NCBI GenBank assembly: GCA_964355075.1 | Contig: CAYHCF010000017.1 | Location: 8,800-72,799 of the forward strand | Length of the DNA stretch: 64,000 bases | Direction of reading: 5' to 3' | From: B1 sp964355075 | GTDB lineage: Bacteria > Bacteroidota > Bacteroidia > UKL13-3 | Shown: positions 8,711 to 17,130 of the stretch, one piece after another | How positions within the stretch are numbered: the stretch's first letter is position 1 | Layout of the letters: the number at the start of each line of letters is the position of its first letter | Notes under the pieces: model-generated | What the model saw: the letters and a program-made list of their open reading frames with translations, nothing else | Databases searched by the model: none | Told to the model about the DNA's origin: nothing | Translations under genes and position numbers: made by a program

Positions 8711-10288
8711 TTATTCGTTAAAAGTGTCCGGTAAATCATTTTCATATAATACTACATCACCATTCTTCATCAGGCTTTTTACTTTCTCGTTTGCCTCAGA
8801 CAAATCTTTGCAAACAAACAGGTTTTCCTTAGGAAAATTTGCGGAATTTATTCCGTCCTGAATCGGCTTGGTTCTATTAGCCCCCACCAACACAGCAATA
8901 TCGCAATTTGCGGCAATATGCGTTCCAAACGCAAAGTTCAATTCATATTCCTTTGATCCGAGTTCTATCATGCCCGGAGTGATTACAATTTTTCTTTCCC
9001 CCTCAAAGCGTTTCAAGGCCTCAAGAGCCATTTTTGATCCGACGGGATTCGAGTTGAAAGCATCATCAATAATGGTAATTCCATTTGGAAGCTTCTTTAC
9101 TTCCAACCGGTGGTTCACTGCCTCAATTCCCTTTATGGCTTTTTCAATTTGATATATTTCAACTTTCAATTCCAAAGCAATTGCACAACAGGCAAGCAGG
9201 TTGGAAACATTGTGTTCGCCCAACAACCTGGTTTCAACAGATAATACTATCACCCCGCTTCGCTCTACGTCAAATGACATTCCAATTCCCTTAAAAGCGA
9301 TATTCGCCGCCCTGTATTCCGCATCAGAATGAACTGCAAATGAAATGACTTTACCTTGTGTGCTCTTTGGAATATCATCCATAGAAGCATTATCAAAGTT
9401 AACATAACCTATACCATCAGCAGAAAGACAAGTAATGATTTCAAACTTGGCAGAGCTAACATTTGCCAGCGATCCAAATGATTCTAAATGTTGCGGACCA
9501 ATGGCTGTTAAAATGCTGTAGTGGGGTTTAACAATCTCACAAATTTCTTTTATATCTCCCTTCTTCTTTGCACCCATTTCAATAATGAAAACCTCGTGCG
9601 TTGCCTGTAACTGTTCTCTTATGGTTCTAACAACGCCTAAGGTGGTATTATAACTTCCCGGAGTCATCAGCACGTTATATTTTTCGGCTAGAATGCTGTA
9701 TAAAAAGTGCTTCACACTTGTTTTGCCATAGCTTCCGGTAACGCCAATTTTGATAAGGTTTGAATAGCTCCCTATTTTCTTTTTTGCATCATTCACATAC
9801 CATTGGTTAATCAGTGTTTCAACCGGTGCTGCAACAAGGTTTGAAAAGACAATCACAACAGATGAAAAGGCAACTGCAAAAACAAGAGGCAAAATGGAAT
9901 AGTCTATGCTTTTTGTGATAAAATAAATAATAATGGCCGCTACAACTACTCCTGTTATCTCAACGGCAAACAAGCGTGTGGCTCTTTGTGTAAAATCCAG
10001 CTTCTTTTTCGCTTTATGCTTTGCTAACTGAAAGCTGCCCCATACAGAAATTCCAATTAATACAATGTTTAATGGAAAAAAAGAGACAAAGAAAGCAACG
10101 ACCGCTACAAAAATGATTGCCAGCTTCAATAAGCCAAAACGCGATGAAATGTTTTCTTTAAGCCACTTAATATAACGATGGTTAAAATAAGAATTCAATT
10201 GCATCATGTGCAATTCCTCTTTCAGCAATAGAATCGCATACGCCAGAAGTGATCCATAGGATAAGTATTTTATTCCCTCAATTATCAT
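8711..10288 (-). CDS. MurF-like Mur ligase with N-terminal membrane region
   Basis: 525 aa, roughly 100 longer than ordinary MurF. Residues about 1-155 contain three to four hydrophobic segments (about 54-90, 108-126, 130-150), so the enzyme is probably membrane-anchored. The ligase follows: P-loop GVTGSYGKTS (182-191), the central Mur domain with EMGAKKKGDI and GPQHLESFGS, and the C-terminal domain with DDAFNSNPVGS and TPGMIELG. These are MurF signatures (addition of D-Ala-D-Ala to UDP-MurNAc-tripeptide, or a related amide ligation). Its ATG shares one base with the stop of the upstream hydrolase (TGATG), which implies translational coupling. The N-terminal fusion and the neighbours suggest a variant rather than the standard dcw-cluster MurF. 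Confidence 0.85.
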   Translation of the reverse strand: MIIEGIKYLSYGSLLAYAILLLKEELHMMQLNSYFNHRYIKWLKENISSRFGLLKLAIIFVAVVAFFVSFFPLNIVLIGISVWGSFQLAKHKAKKKLDFTQRATRLFAVEITGVVVAAIIIYFITKSIDYSILPLVFAVAFSSVVIVFSNLVAAPVETLINQWYVNDAKKKIGSYSNLIKIGVTGSYGKTSVKHFLYSILAEKYNVLMTPGSYNTTLGVVRTIREQLQATHEVFIIEMGAKKKGDIKEICEIVKPHYSILTAIGPQHLESFGSLANVSSAKFEIITCLSADGIGYVNFDNASMDDIPKSTQGKVISFAVHSDAEYRAANIAFKGIGMSFDVERSGVIVLSVETRLLGEHNVSNLLACCAIALELKVEIYQIEKAIKGIEAVNHRLEVKKLPNGITIIDDAFNSNPVGSKMALEALKRFEGERKIVITPGMIELGSKEYELNFAFGTHIAANCDIAVLVGANRTKPIQDGINSANFPKENLFVCKDLSEANEKVKSLMKNGDVVLYENDLPDTFNE

Positions 10289-11073
10289 CAGCGAATTTTA
10301 ATAAATTTTTCTATCAAAGTCAAGAACTCAATCTTATTGTCAATGAATACATAGTGTCCGCAAGCCGGTATAATTTTCAATTCCGACCCGGAAATAAGTT
10401 TATTGAAGGCCCTGCCCATCTCTACAGGTGTATCCTTGTCGTTTTCGCCCCAAATCAAAAGCGTAGGGACTTGAATATTCATAGCATAATGTTTCAAATC
10501 CTCTGAAATAACTTTCTTTAAAATTTCTCTCATATGTGGATTGGCGCTTTTGTAATCTGCCGATCCTATTCGTTGAATAAATCTATTCTTCAGCCATTCA
10601 AACATGGCCTTGGGCAGCATTTTTTCTGCAATATTTTTTACGCTGCTAATTTTTGACTTTCCTTTTCTGTTTTCAATATCTGTATCTAATAATAAGCCTG
10701 CACTTCCGGTAAGAACAAGTTTTTGAATGCTGATTTTTGTGTTCAGCATGAGCGCTACTCTGCCCCCAAATGAGTGTCCAATAACGATTGGCGAAAGAAT
10801 GTTTGTTTTACGAATAAATTGCTCCGTCCAGCTTGCATATTCTTCGCATCCCCAAACACCATCGGGCTCATCACTTTTCCCAAAACCGGGAAAGTCCACG
10901 GCAAATACTTTGAAGTTCTTTTCTAATTCGCTCTGAATATCTTTAAATGTATGTGCGTTACACCCCCATCCATGAAGCAGCAGGATAATTTCTCCCTCCC
11001 CTGCTTCGGTATAGGCCGACATCTGCCCGTTAATAACTATTTGTTTTGCTTGAATCATTCGCGTTTTTTGCAA
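10288..11073 (-). CDS. Alpha/beta-fold hydrolase
   Basis: 261 aa. The fold is plain from LLLHGWGCNA (oxyanion loop, 32-41), the nucleophile elbow GHSFGG (99-104, Ser101), the acid loop IWGENDKDTP and the final catalytic His in CGHY. Substrate unknown; family members hydrolyse esters, amides or thioesters. There is no signal peptide, so it acts in the cytoplasm. It is the first gene of the operon with the MurF-like and Ddl genes (one-base overlap with the former), which hints at a role in cell-wall precursor handling, for example editing or supplying an acyl group. That role is inferred from context only. Confidence 0.85.
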   Translation of the reverse strand: MQKTRMIQAKQIVINGQMSAYTEAGEGEIILLLHGWGCNAHTFKDIQSELEKNFKVFAVDFPGFGKSDEPDGVWGCEEYASWTEQFIRKTNILSPIVIGHSFGGRVALMLNTKISIQKLVLTGSAGLLLDTDIENRKGKSKISSVKNIAEKMLPKAMFEWLKNRFIQRIGSADYKSANPHMREILKKVISEDLKHYAMNIQVPTLLIWGENDKDTPVEMGRAFNKLISGSELKIIPACGHYVFIDNKIEFLTLIEKFIKIR

Positions 11074-11103
11074 ATTATTTAGGTTTTCGGGTGAGCCGCT
11101 TAT

Positions 11104-12339
11104 CTAGTCTCTTCTCTTCAGCTTTTTCTTCTGCCCAACCGACATCTTATTAATTTTCTTGTAGTATCCCGTTTTATTTCCCTCAACCCAGATCGCCAAT
11201 TTTTGACCCGTCTTAATCTTGCCTTTGTGCAATTTGTTCCAGCTTTTTATTTCCGCTGCGCTTACATCAAACCAGTCGGCAATATCGCCCAAATTATCTC
11301 TCTTTTTAACCGAGTAAAGAACCTTTCTTTTTGTGAATTTAGGTTGTGTGGTTCCCTTTCCCTTTGTTTCTGTTTTGCCGCTAAGGCTATCAATTAATTG
11401 TTCGTCACACTTTTCAATTGCACTTGGCAAAATTTCAATGGGATTAAGCGGCCGGTAAACCGAGTCTTTCAGCATTTCAAAATTCTTCGCATGGCTTCTT
11501 GGAACTTTTAAGGTATAGCCTTCAAGTGAAAAGGGAATAATGTCTTTCCTGAAAATGGGGTTCAGCTCGCGCATTTCCTCAACGCTTGCACCTGTTACCG
11601 AAGCCACTTGCTGAAACGATAGCCACTTATTCACTAAAAAACTATCCGATTCCATTTCAAAATCGGGTTCTGCCGTTTTTATCCCATGATCTTTGTAATA
11701 GTTCAAAATATAGGCAGTTGCAATAACCCTCGGGTATAAATCCTTGCAAAAGCTGGGTAAATGCGGGTAAATATCCCAAAAATACAGGCTGTTATTGCTC
11801 ACATGAATGCATTTATTCAGGGTTACCGGGGAACAGCCATAACTGGCAATTACCAATGGCCAGCTTTTATAAATGCTGAATAAGTCCCTAAAATGCTGCG
11901 CCGCCACATTGCTCGATTTTACAGGATCTCTGCGTTCATCTACATAGGTGTTTACCTTCAGTTTATACATTTTACTCACAGGATACATCATCATCCAAAT
12001 TCCGCTTGCTCCATTTGTGTTTACTGCACTTGGATCAAGCATGGATGCTGTTGCCGCTAAATACTTTAGGTCTGTTGGCAGGCCTTTTGAACGCAATTCC
12101 CTTTCGAGTAATGGAAAATAATATTTACTCCGGCCAATTAATTCCTGCACTTTTTCAGGATTGTTGAGGTATTCTTCAATAAAGGGCCTGGCAACCGGAT
12201 TATAGCTTAAATCAATCTGGCTTTTTAACGCAGCCATTTTTCGCTGGTAAACCTCGTCGGGAGTAGTGGCATTAACTGTTGAAGAAAAAATGCTCAAAAA
12301 TATAAGGAGCATCCCAACAAAAAGGATTTGTTTTTTCAT
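11104..12339 (-). CDS. LysM protein with degenerate lytic-transglycosylase domain
   Basis: 411 aa, start at ATG 12339 chosen for the signal peptide MKKQILFVGMLLIFLSIF...NA; the frame runs further upstream but there is no reason to use it. Residues about 70-220 match the MltD-type SLT domain (DLKYLAATASMLDPSAV, GASGIW, YVDERRDPVKSS). The catalytic Glu normally found in the 'IESxxNP' motif is Ala98 here, and the 'AAYNxG' segment reads IASYGCS. The fold therefore seems present but cleavage activity is probably lost. A C-terminal LysM domain (about 345-395, YSVKKRDNLGDIADWF) should bind peptidoglycan. A structural or scaffold role in the periplasm is a fair guess. It is 30 bp downstream of the hydrolase gene's start side but is read before it. 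Confidence 0.83.
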   Translation of the reverse strand: MKKQILFVGMLLIFLSIFSSTVNATTPDEVYQRKMAALKSQIDLSYNPVARPFIEEYLNNPEKVQELIGRSKYYFPLLERELRSKGLPTDLKYLAATASMLDPSAVNTNGASGIWMMMYPVSKMYKLKVNTYVDERRDPVKSSNVAAQHFRDLFSIYKSWPLVIASYGCSPVTLNKCIHVSNNSLYFWDIYPHLPSFCKDLYPRVIATAYILNYYKDHGIKTAEPDFEMESDSFLVNKWLSFQQVASVTGASVEEMRELNPIFRKDIIPFSLEGYTLKVPRSHAKNFEMLKDSVYRPLNPIEILPSAIEKCDEQLIDSLSGKTETKGKGTTQPKFTKRKVLYSVKKRDNLGDIADWFDVSAAEIKSWNKLHKGKIKTGQKLAIWVEGNKTGYYKKINKMSVGQKKKLKRRD

Positions 12340-12583
12340 TACCTGCATAGCACGCAAAATAATAATAAGCCACATACCAGCGGCAATAAAGTAATTAAGA
12401 TGTAAACAATAATTTTTCGGTTTTGGCTTCAAACCGAAACAAACGAATTTATATAAAATGCTTTTTCTTGTCCTGCTTGTGCGCTCAACAGAACCAGCCA
12501 CCAAGACGCAACTTTCCACAGAACAAGGTCGTTTTTAGCCGTAATGAATATTAAATGTGCGTAGTTATGGGGTGCTTTGAAGA

Positions 12584-12775
12584 CTATTTAGGCTCGTTTT
12601 CCTTGGGTTGTTTCATTCCCTCTTCAATTTGATCTTTCACCGTTTTTTTTGCATTGTTAAACTCACGTATGCCTTGTCCAACACCTCTCATTAATTCTGG
12701 AATTTTTTTCCCTCCAAATAAGAAAACGATTGCAAGTAAAATTACAATCAATTCAGTTCCACCTAATCCAAACAT
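12584..12775 (-). CDS. tatA: Sec-independent translocase subunit TatA/TatE
   Basis: 63 aa. It has the complete TatA form: a short N-terminal transmembrane helix (about 5-20, FGLGGTELIVILLAIVFLFG), the KKIPELMRGVGQGIREF amphipathic helix with the conserved FGxKKxPEL pattern, and a charged tail. It makes the pore for folded, twin-arginine proteins. The gene stands alone with its own promoter; tatC is not in the window. Confidence 0.95.
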   Translation of the reverse strand: MFGLGGTELIVILLAIVFLFGGKKIPELMRGVGQGIREFNNAKKTVKDQIEEGMKQPKENEPK

Positions 12776-12794
12776 AATTATTGTTTTTAAAGTG

Positions 12795-12826
12795 CAAATT
12801 TATCCCTTTATTATTTAGATACACAA
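12795..12826 (-). promoter_or_regulatory. Bacteroidota-type promoter of tatA
   Basis: On the minus strand TTG (12826-12824), 21 bp, then TAAATTTG (12802-12795), a full match to the -7 consensus TAnnTTTG. It lies 20 bp before the tatA ATG. Confidence 0.6.
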
Positions 12827-12840
12827 TTTATTTTTTTCTG

Positions 12841-14553
12841 TTATCTCAAATTTACCAATCTTTTTAAGGCCTTAATCTCTTTATCTGACATTTCTCTCCA
12901 TTCTCCTCTTTTCAGGTTGCCTTTTTCCAGACCCGCATATAAAACCCGGTCTAGCCTGTCAACCGAATATCCCAAATGTTCAAACATTCTATGAATGATG
13001 CGATTTCTTCCGCTATGAATTTCTAATCCCACCACATTTTTCTCCTTGGCATCCTGAGAAATTGCGTCTGGTTTTATCATTCCATCCTCAAGCATTACCC
13101 CATTTGCCAAAGTCCACAAATCCGTTGATTTCAGGTTTTTGTTCAAGGTGGCTTTATAAACTTTGTTGATCTCATGTTTTGGATGCATGAGCCGGTTTGC
13201 CAATTCCCCGTCGTTGGTTAAAACCAATACCCCGGTGGTATTTCTGTCCAAACGACCAATAGGGAAAATTCTCTCCTTCATTTTACCTTCAAACAAATCC
13301 ATTACCGTATTTCTTCCTTCAGGATCATCAGAAGTAGTAATGGCATCTTTTGGTTTATTTAATACGATATACACCTTTGCCTCAACCGCTAATTTTTGGC
13401 CATTAAACTTAACCACGTCGCCGCTATTCACTTTGGTTCCCAATTCGGTTATTACCTTGCCGTTAATGGTTACAAGGCCTGCTCCTATTAGCTCATCGGC
13501 TTCTCTTCTTGAGCTAACCCCTGCATTTGACAGAAATCGATTTAGCCTGATTTCAGCACCCGCATACAACTCGCTTTCTGTTTTGCGTTCTTTACTTTGC
13601 GATTTAATTTTTGATTCAAAGGGCTCAATTGCATTTACTTTTACCGATTTCCCTTTAGCTCCAGGTCCGGCAAACCTAAAATTCTTTTCTTCTTCACCTG
13701 GTTTAATTCTGGGTTTATAGCCCTTCATTTCCGATTTTTTTGCAAAGCTTGGCCCTGTTACAGAATCCCTGTTTTCACCAAAACTTCTCTTTGAACGAGT
13801 GGGTTTCTCTTCTTTTTCTTTAAAACTCTTCAAAGTTGAGCGGCTTGAAAAAGTTTCGGCCGTTCCGTATGCCTTTTTTGTTTTGATAGTTCCCTTGTTT
13901 CCTTCGGCACTCCTCGTTTGGAATGATTTAGTAGATGGCCTGTCCTCAAATTCGTTTTTCCTGTTAACCGGGCCTTCACTGTTTCTGTTCGTTTTGTAGG
14001 GTGGTTTAGTGGGATAGGCTCTTTTTTTACGCTCAAACCCCTCGGCTTCCGGCTTTCGTTTGTCGTAAACGGTCCTTCCTCCGGCAGTTTTGTAGGGTGG
14101 TTTTGATCCGAAAGTTTTCTTCTTGTCTTCTGAACCTTCCGCGCCTCTATAGCTTTTATAGGGCGGCTTTGATCCAAATGTTTTCTTCTTATCGTCTGAA
14201 CCTTCCGTGCTTCTATAGCTTTTATAGGGCGGCTTTGATCCGAAATTTTTCTTCTTATCCTCTGAACCTTCCGTGCCTCTATAGCTTTTATAGGGTGGTT
14301 TTGATCCGAAATTTTTCTTTTTATCGTCGAAGGAGCTTGTTGATTTTCTTTTGTCAAACCGATCGCCCGATTCGCTAACCGGCCTTGCCCCGTATGTTTT
14401 CTTTCTATCCCCTTCGTTAAAACCCTCACTATCTTTGAAACGGGTTCTTTTTACGGGTGCGTTTCTGCTACTTGCACCTGCTTTAAACCGGCCTTCTGGT
14501 TTCCAGGATGCCCCTGTGTTACTTGTCCTTTTTCCCGGATTGCTTTTTTTCAT
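12841..14553 (-). CDS. RluB/RsuA-type pseudouridine synthase with long basic repeat-rich N-terminus
   Basis: 570 aa. The catalytic part is C-terminal: an S4 RNA-binding domain from about 334 to 380 (RLNRFLSNAGVSSRREAD) and the synthase domain with the catalytic Asp436 in GRLDRNTTGVL. This matches RluB/RluF-type enzymes that convert uridine to pseudouridine in 23S rRNA. The first 330 residues are Lys, Arg, Ser and Gly rich and predicted disordered. They contain a tandem repeat of 22 residues (KKxFGSKPPYKSYR core), about four copies. Such tails are common in Bacteroidota RluB proteins and probably bind RNA. An overlapping 199-codon frame in the repeat is a shadow of this one. Confidence 0.93.
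   Translation of the reverse strand: MKKSNPGKRTSNTGASWKPEGRFKAGASSRNAPVKRTRFKDSEGFNEGDRKKTYGARPVSESGDRFDKRKSTSSFDDKKKNFGSKPPYKSYRGTEGSEDKKKNFGSKPPYKSYRSTEGSDDKKKTFGSKPPYKSYRGAEGSEDKKKTFGSKPPYKTAGGRTVYDKRKPEAEGFERKKRAYPTKPPYKTNRNSEGPVNRKNEFEDRPSTKSFQTRSAEGNKGTIKTKKAYGTAETFSSRSTLKSFKEKEEKPTRSKRSFGENRDSVTGPSFAKKSEMKGYKPRIKPGEEEKNFRFAGPGAKGKSVKVNAIEPFESKIKSQSKERKTESELYAGAEIRLNRFLSNAGVSSRREADELIGAGLVTINGKVITELGTKVNSGDVVKFNGQKLAVEAKVYIVLNKPKDAITTSDDPEGRNTVMDLFEGKMKERIFPIGRLDRNTTGVLVLTNDGELANRLMHPKHEINKVYKATLNKNLKSTDLWTLANGVMLEDGMIKPDAISQDAKEKNVVGLEIHSGRNRIIHRMFEHLGYSVDRLDRVLYAGLEKGNLKRGEWREMSDKEIKALKRLVNLR
14090..14340 (-). repeat. 66-bp in-frame tandem repeat inside the pseudouridine synthase gene
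   Basis: Near-identical units begin about every 66 bp; the shared block TTTTGATCC/CTTTGATCC recurs at 14101, 14167, 14233 and 14299. Each unit encodes 22 residues with the GSKPPYKSYR core. Because 66 is a multiple of three, copy-number change would keep the frame. Confidence 0.9.
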
Positions 14554-14713
14554 CTGCTTGTTTTTGGTAAAAATTTTATCGGCCGCTATCCTACTGTTTT
14601 AGTTCTGGTGCGTACATAGTAATGTGGCGTTCAGCAGGTATAGGGTGTCGACTTTTTAAAAATCAGAGGGCAAAGATAGTCAATGTAATGGCAAATATTT
14701 CGATATACAAAAC

Positions 14714-14755
14714 AAAACCGGTATCCGGCAATATTATTTGCCAGATACCGGTTTT
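14714..14755 (-). terminator. Intrinsic terminator after the 266-aa lipoprotein gene
   Basis: AAAACCGGTATCCGGCAA pairs with TTGCCAGATACCGGTTTT around a short AT loop: a stem of about 17 bp with one bulge, and T-runs on both sides. It lies 22 bp beyond the stop of the minus-strand lipoprotein gene and could also work in the other direction. Confidence 0.8.
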
Positions 14756-14776
14756 CCTTGCCTGATTATTTGTTTT

Positions 14777-15577
14777 TTATTTTCTTCTGATAATGGTATG
14801 GGTTTTTCCATTAATCGTGATGGTAACCTGGCTATCACAAGCGCCATTTCCAAAATCCAGGGTGCGTGTTGCTTTTCCTTCAGGAATCAATTCAATGGTT
14901 CCACTCACAATTCTCCACTGACAACTTAAATCTACTTTTAACGCCTTGGTTATGTTAGCATTATAGGTTATTCCTTTTCTGTTGGTTCCGCTTGTAGTCC
15001 CTGTTATTTCATAAATGTCATCATTCCAGATTGGGGTTGCCTCTCCTGCCACCCAGGTGCGAACCCGGTTGCTGTTCCATGTATGTGTTTCATTGCTGCT
15101 GGTGGTTATTTTGCCCGCTACTACAATCGTAAAAGAAAGTTGGTTCAATGCGTTTCTCCCATTATTGGTAATTGATTTGGATCCATCCACCTTATTGTCA
15201 TTTTGGTAGAAATTACTAAACCCGATCGTGATAATTGTACCTGTGGCTCTGTATTTTCCTGTCCAGGTAACCAAAATAATTCCCCTTCTATAATTTCCAT
15301 CATTGCATAAATAATTCGCGGTGCCGTAATTTATGCTCATCGTCCTCGGACTGGCAAGGGTATCAATGGTAATAATTGGGTATCCTCCCTTTTTCATTCC
15401 GGCGTCATTAGCACTCTGGTCAACTTCCTTGTAAACCTGGTCGTAAACCATTTCTCCCTGACTTTGATCTTCAGAGCTGATTAAGTCAGAATCTGTTTTT
15501 TCGCTTTTTTTGCAACTGCTAAAGCTAAGTCCAATGGCAACCATTACCATTAAACTTGTTTTAATTAATTTTTTCAT
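14777..15577 (-). CDS. Lipoprotein, function unknown
   Basis: 266 aa. Lipoprotein signal with Cys22 in SFSSCKK. The first 24 residues are almost the same as those of the lipoprotein at 47245 (both MKKxIKTSL...SCKK), though the bodies differ. The mature part is mostly beta-type, Thr and Asn rich, with a repeated 'R(T/I)xxxxNG' flavour and a GKAT...DFGNGACD segment near the end that resembles hypothetical Bacteroidota lipoproteins with N-terminal SCKK. It probably sits on the outer membrane. It is monocistronic, with a -7 element upstream and a strong terminator after it. Confidence 0.78.
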   Translation of the reverse strand: MKKLIKTSLMVMVAIGLSFSSCKKSEKTDSDLISSEDQSQGEMVYDQVYKEVDQSANDAGMKKGGYPIITIDTLASPRTMSINYGTANYLCNDGNYRRGIILVTWTGKYRATGTIITIGFSNFYQNDNKVDGSKSITNNGRNALNQLSFTIVVAGKITTSSNETHTWNSNRVRTWVAGEATPIWNDDIYEITGTTSGTNRKGITYNANITKALKVDLSCQWRIVSGTIELIPEGKATRTLDFGNGACDSQVTITINGKTHTIIRRK

Positions 15578-15614
15578 CGTGTTACTTTGCTTGTTTGTGA
15601 AGATAAGATTGGAT

Positions 15615-15622
15615 CAAATATA
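15615..15622 (-). promoter_or_regulatory. Probable -7 promoter element of the 266-aa lipoprotein gene
   Basis: Minus strand TATATTTG fits TAnnTTTG exactly and lies 37 bp before the ATG. I see no well-spaced TTTG at -33, so only the -7 half is supported. Confidence 0.4.
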
Positions 15623-15676
15623 AATGGTTTAATTGAATATTTTTTTATTACAAGACCACTTTTGTATGTTTGAGGT

Positions 15677-17032
15677 ATGAACGCTAAAAACTTTTTTTAT
15701 GCAACATTAGGTGTTTTTGGTATTGTGGCTCTGTTACACGTATTGTCATCCAATTCCATTTTACCGGTTAATCCGCTTGTGCTTCAAACAGGAAGATGGC
15801 TGGTCTTGTTTCTGGCATCTTGCTATGCTTTCTTTAAAAAAAATCTGACAACCTGGATTTTGGTTGCCATGTTCATTGGCATTATATTGGGTACTGATTT
15901 TCCAGAGATCTGTAAACCCCTTAAAATTCTCAGTGAAATCTTCCTTCGTTTAATTAAAACCATTATAGCCCCGCTCCTTTTTGCTACGCTCGTGGTGGGT
16001 ATTGCCGGACATTCAAATTTAAAACAAGTTGGCAGAATGGGCATTAAGGCCCTGATTTATTTCGAAGTTGTTACCACTGTCGCACTCGTAATAGGCCTGT
16101 TGGCAATCAATATTTCTCAGGCCGGTGTAGGTTCCAACCTAACGGCTAATGATTCCCAAATTGAGAAGGCTTCAAAAATTCTTGAACAGAAACAATCCCA
16201 TGATGTCATATTAGATATCTTTCCTGAGAACATTGCAAAAGCCATTTATGATAATCAAATCCTTCAGGTTGTATTATTTAGCGTTTTATTTGGGATTTCT
16301 TTGGCTCTGGTAAAAAACGAAACAAAAAAGAAGGCCATACTCTTGTTTGCAGAGGGTTTAAGCGAAACCATGTTTAAGTTCACCGATCTGGTTATGCTTT
16401 TTGCTCCCATCGCGGTTGGAGGCGCAATGGCTTATTCGGTTTCGAGCCTGGGTTTGGGGGTAATTGGTAACTTGCTAAAGCTGGTAGTGACTTTATACGC
16501 AGCATTATTCGCATTTGTCGCACTCGTGCTATTCCCGATAGGGCTGCTGGTTAAGCTTCCTTTTAAGCGATTTATTACTGCTATTTCCGAACCGGTCTCC
16601 ATCGCATTTGCAACTGCAAGCTCTGAGGCAGCTTTGCCTAAAGCACTTGAAAATCTGGAGAAAATGGGAATTCCACGCAAAGTGGTTGCTTTCGTTTTGC
16701 CAACCGGTTATAGTTTTAACCTTGATGGAACCACCTTATATTTGTCATTGGCTTCTGTTTTTATTGCACAGGCAAGTGGGATTGATTTGTCGGTTGGACA
16801 GCAAATTCAAATGTGCTTTATTTTGATGTTGACCAGCAAAGGAGTTGCCGGTGTTCGTGGTGCCTCTTTTTTAATCTTAGTGAGTACCGTAGCGTCATTG
16901 GGGTTGGATCCACAAAAAGCCTTTGCCATTTTAGCGGTAGATGCTTTGCTGGATATGGGGCGAACAACAATTAATGTAATTGGAAACAGCCTGGCAACTT
17001 ATGTAATTGCCAAATGGGAAGGTGAGGTTTAA
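15677..17032 (+). CDS. Dicarboxylate/amino acid:cation symporter (DAACS family)
   Basis: 451 aa, normal for the GltP/DctA family. Family features are visible: the long N-terminal membrane helices, then AFATASSEAALPKAL, which is the serine-rich re-entrant loop, NLDGTTLYLSLASVFIAQA, which is the NMDGT-type cation site, the second re-entrant loop ILMLTSKGVAGVRGA, and LLDMGRTTINVIGNS for substrate binding. It imports C4-dicarboxylates, glutamate or aspartate with H+ or Na+. Which one cannot be told. It has a slightly long N-terminus with one extra hydrophobic segment before the core. It stands alone. Confidence 0.92.
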   Translation: MNAKNFFYATLGVFGIVALLHVLSSNSILPVNPLVLQTGRWLVLFLASCYAFFKKNLTTWILVAMFIGIILGTDFPEICKPLKILSEIFLRLIKTIIAPLLFATLVVGIAGHSNLKQVGRMGIKALIYFEVVTTVALVIGLLAINISQAGVGSNLTANDSQIEKASKILEQKQSHDVILDIFPENIAKAIYDNQILQVVLFSVLFGISLALVKNETKKKAILLFAEGLSETMFKFTDLVMLFAPIAVGGAMAYSVSSLGLGVIGNLLKLVVTLYAALFAFVALVLFPIGLLVKLPFKRFITAISEPVSIAFATASSEAALPKALENLEKMGIPRKVVAFVLPTGYSFNLDGTTLYLSLASVFIAQASGIDLSVGQQIQMCFILMLTSKGVAGVRGASFLILVSTVASLGLDPQKAFAILAVDALLDMGRTTINVIGNSLATYVIAKWEGEV

Positions 17033-17130
17033 GTAATACAATTAACAAATTCGGAGTGTTTGTTGTTAAGTGAAATAATAATTGTTTCAAGACAAGCATT
17101 TATTTTTGTTGAACCTAATCATCAATATCC

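Noticed and set aside
13830..14429. 199-codon minus-strand frame
   Set aside because: It is an alternate frame of the 66-bp repeat in the pseudouridine synthase gene; a tandem repeat keeps all frames open.
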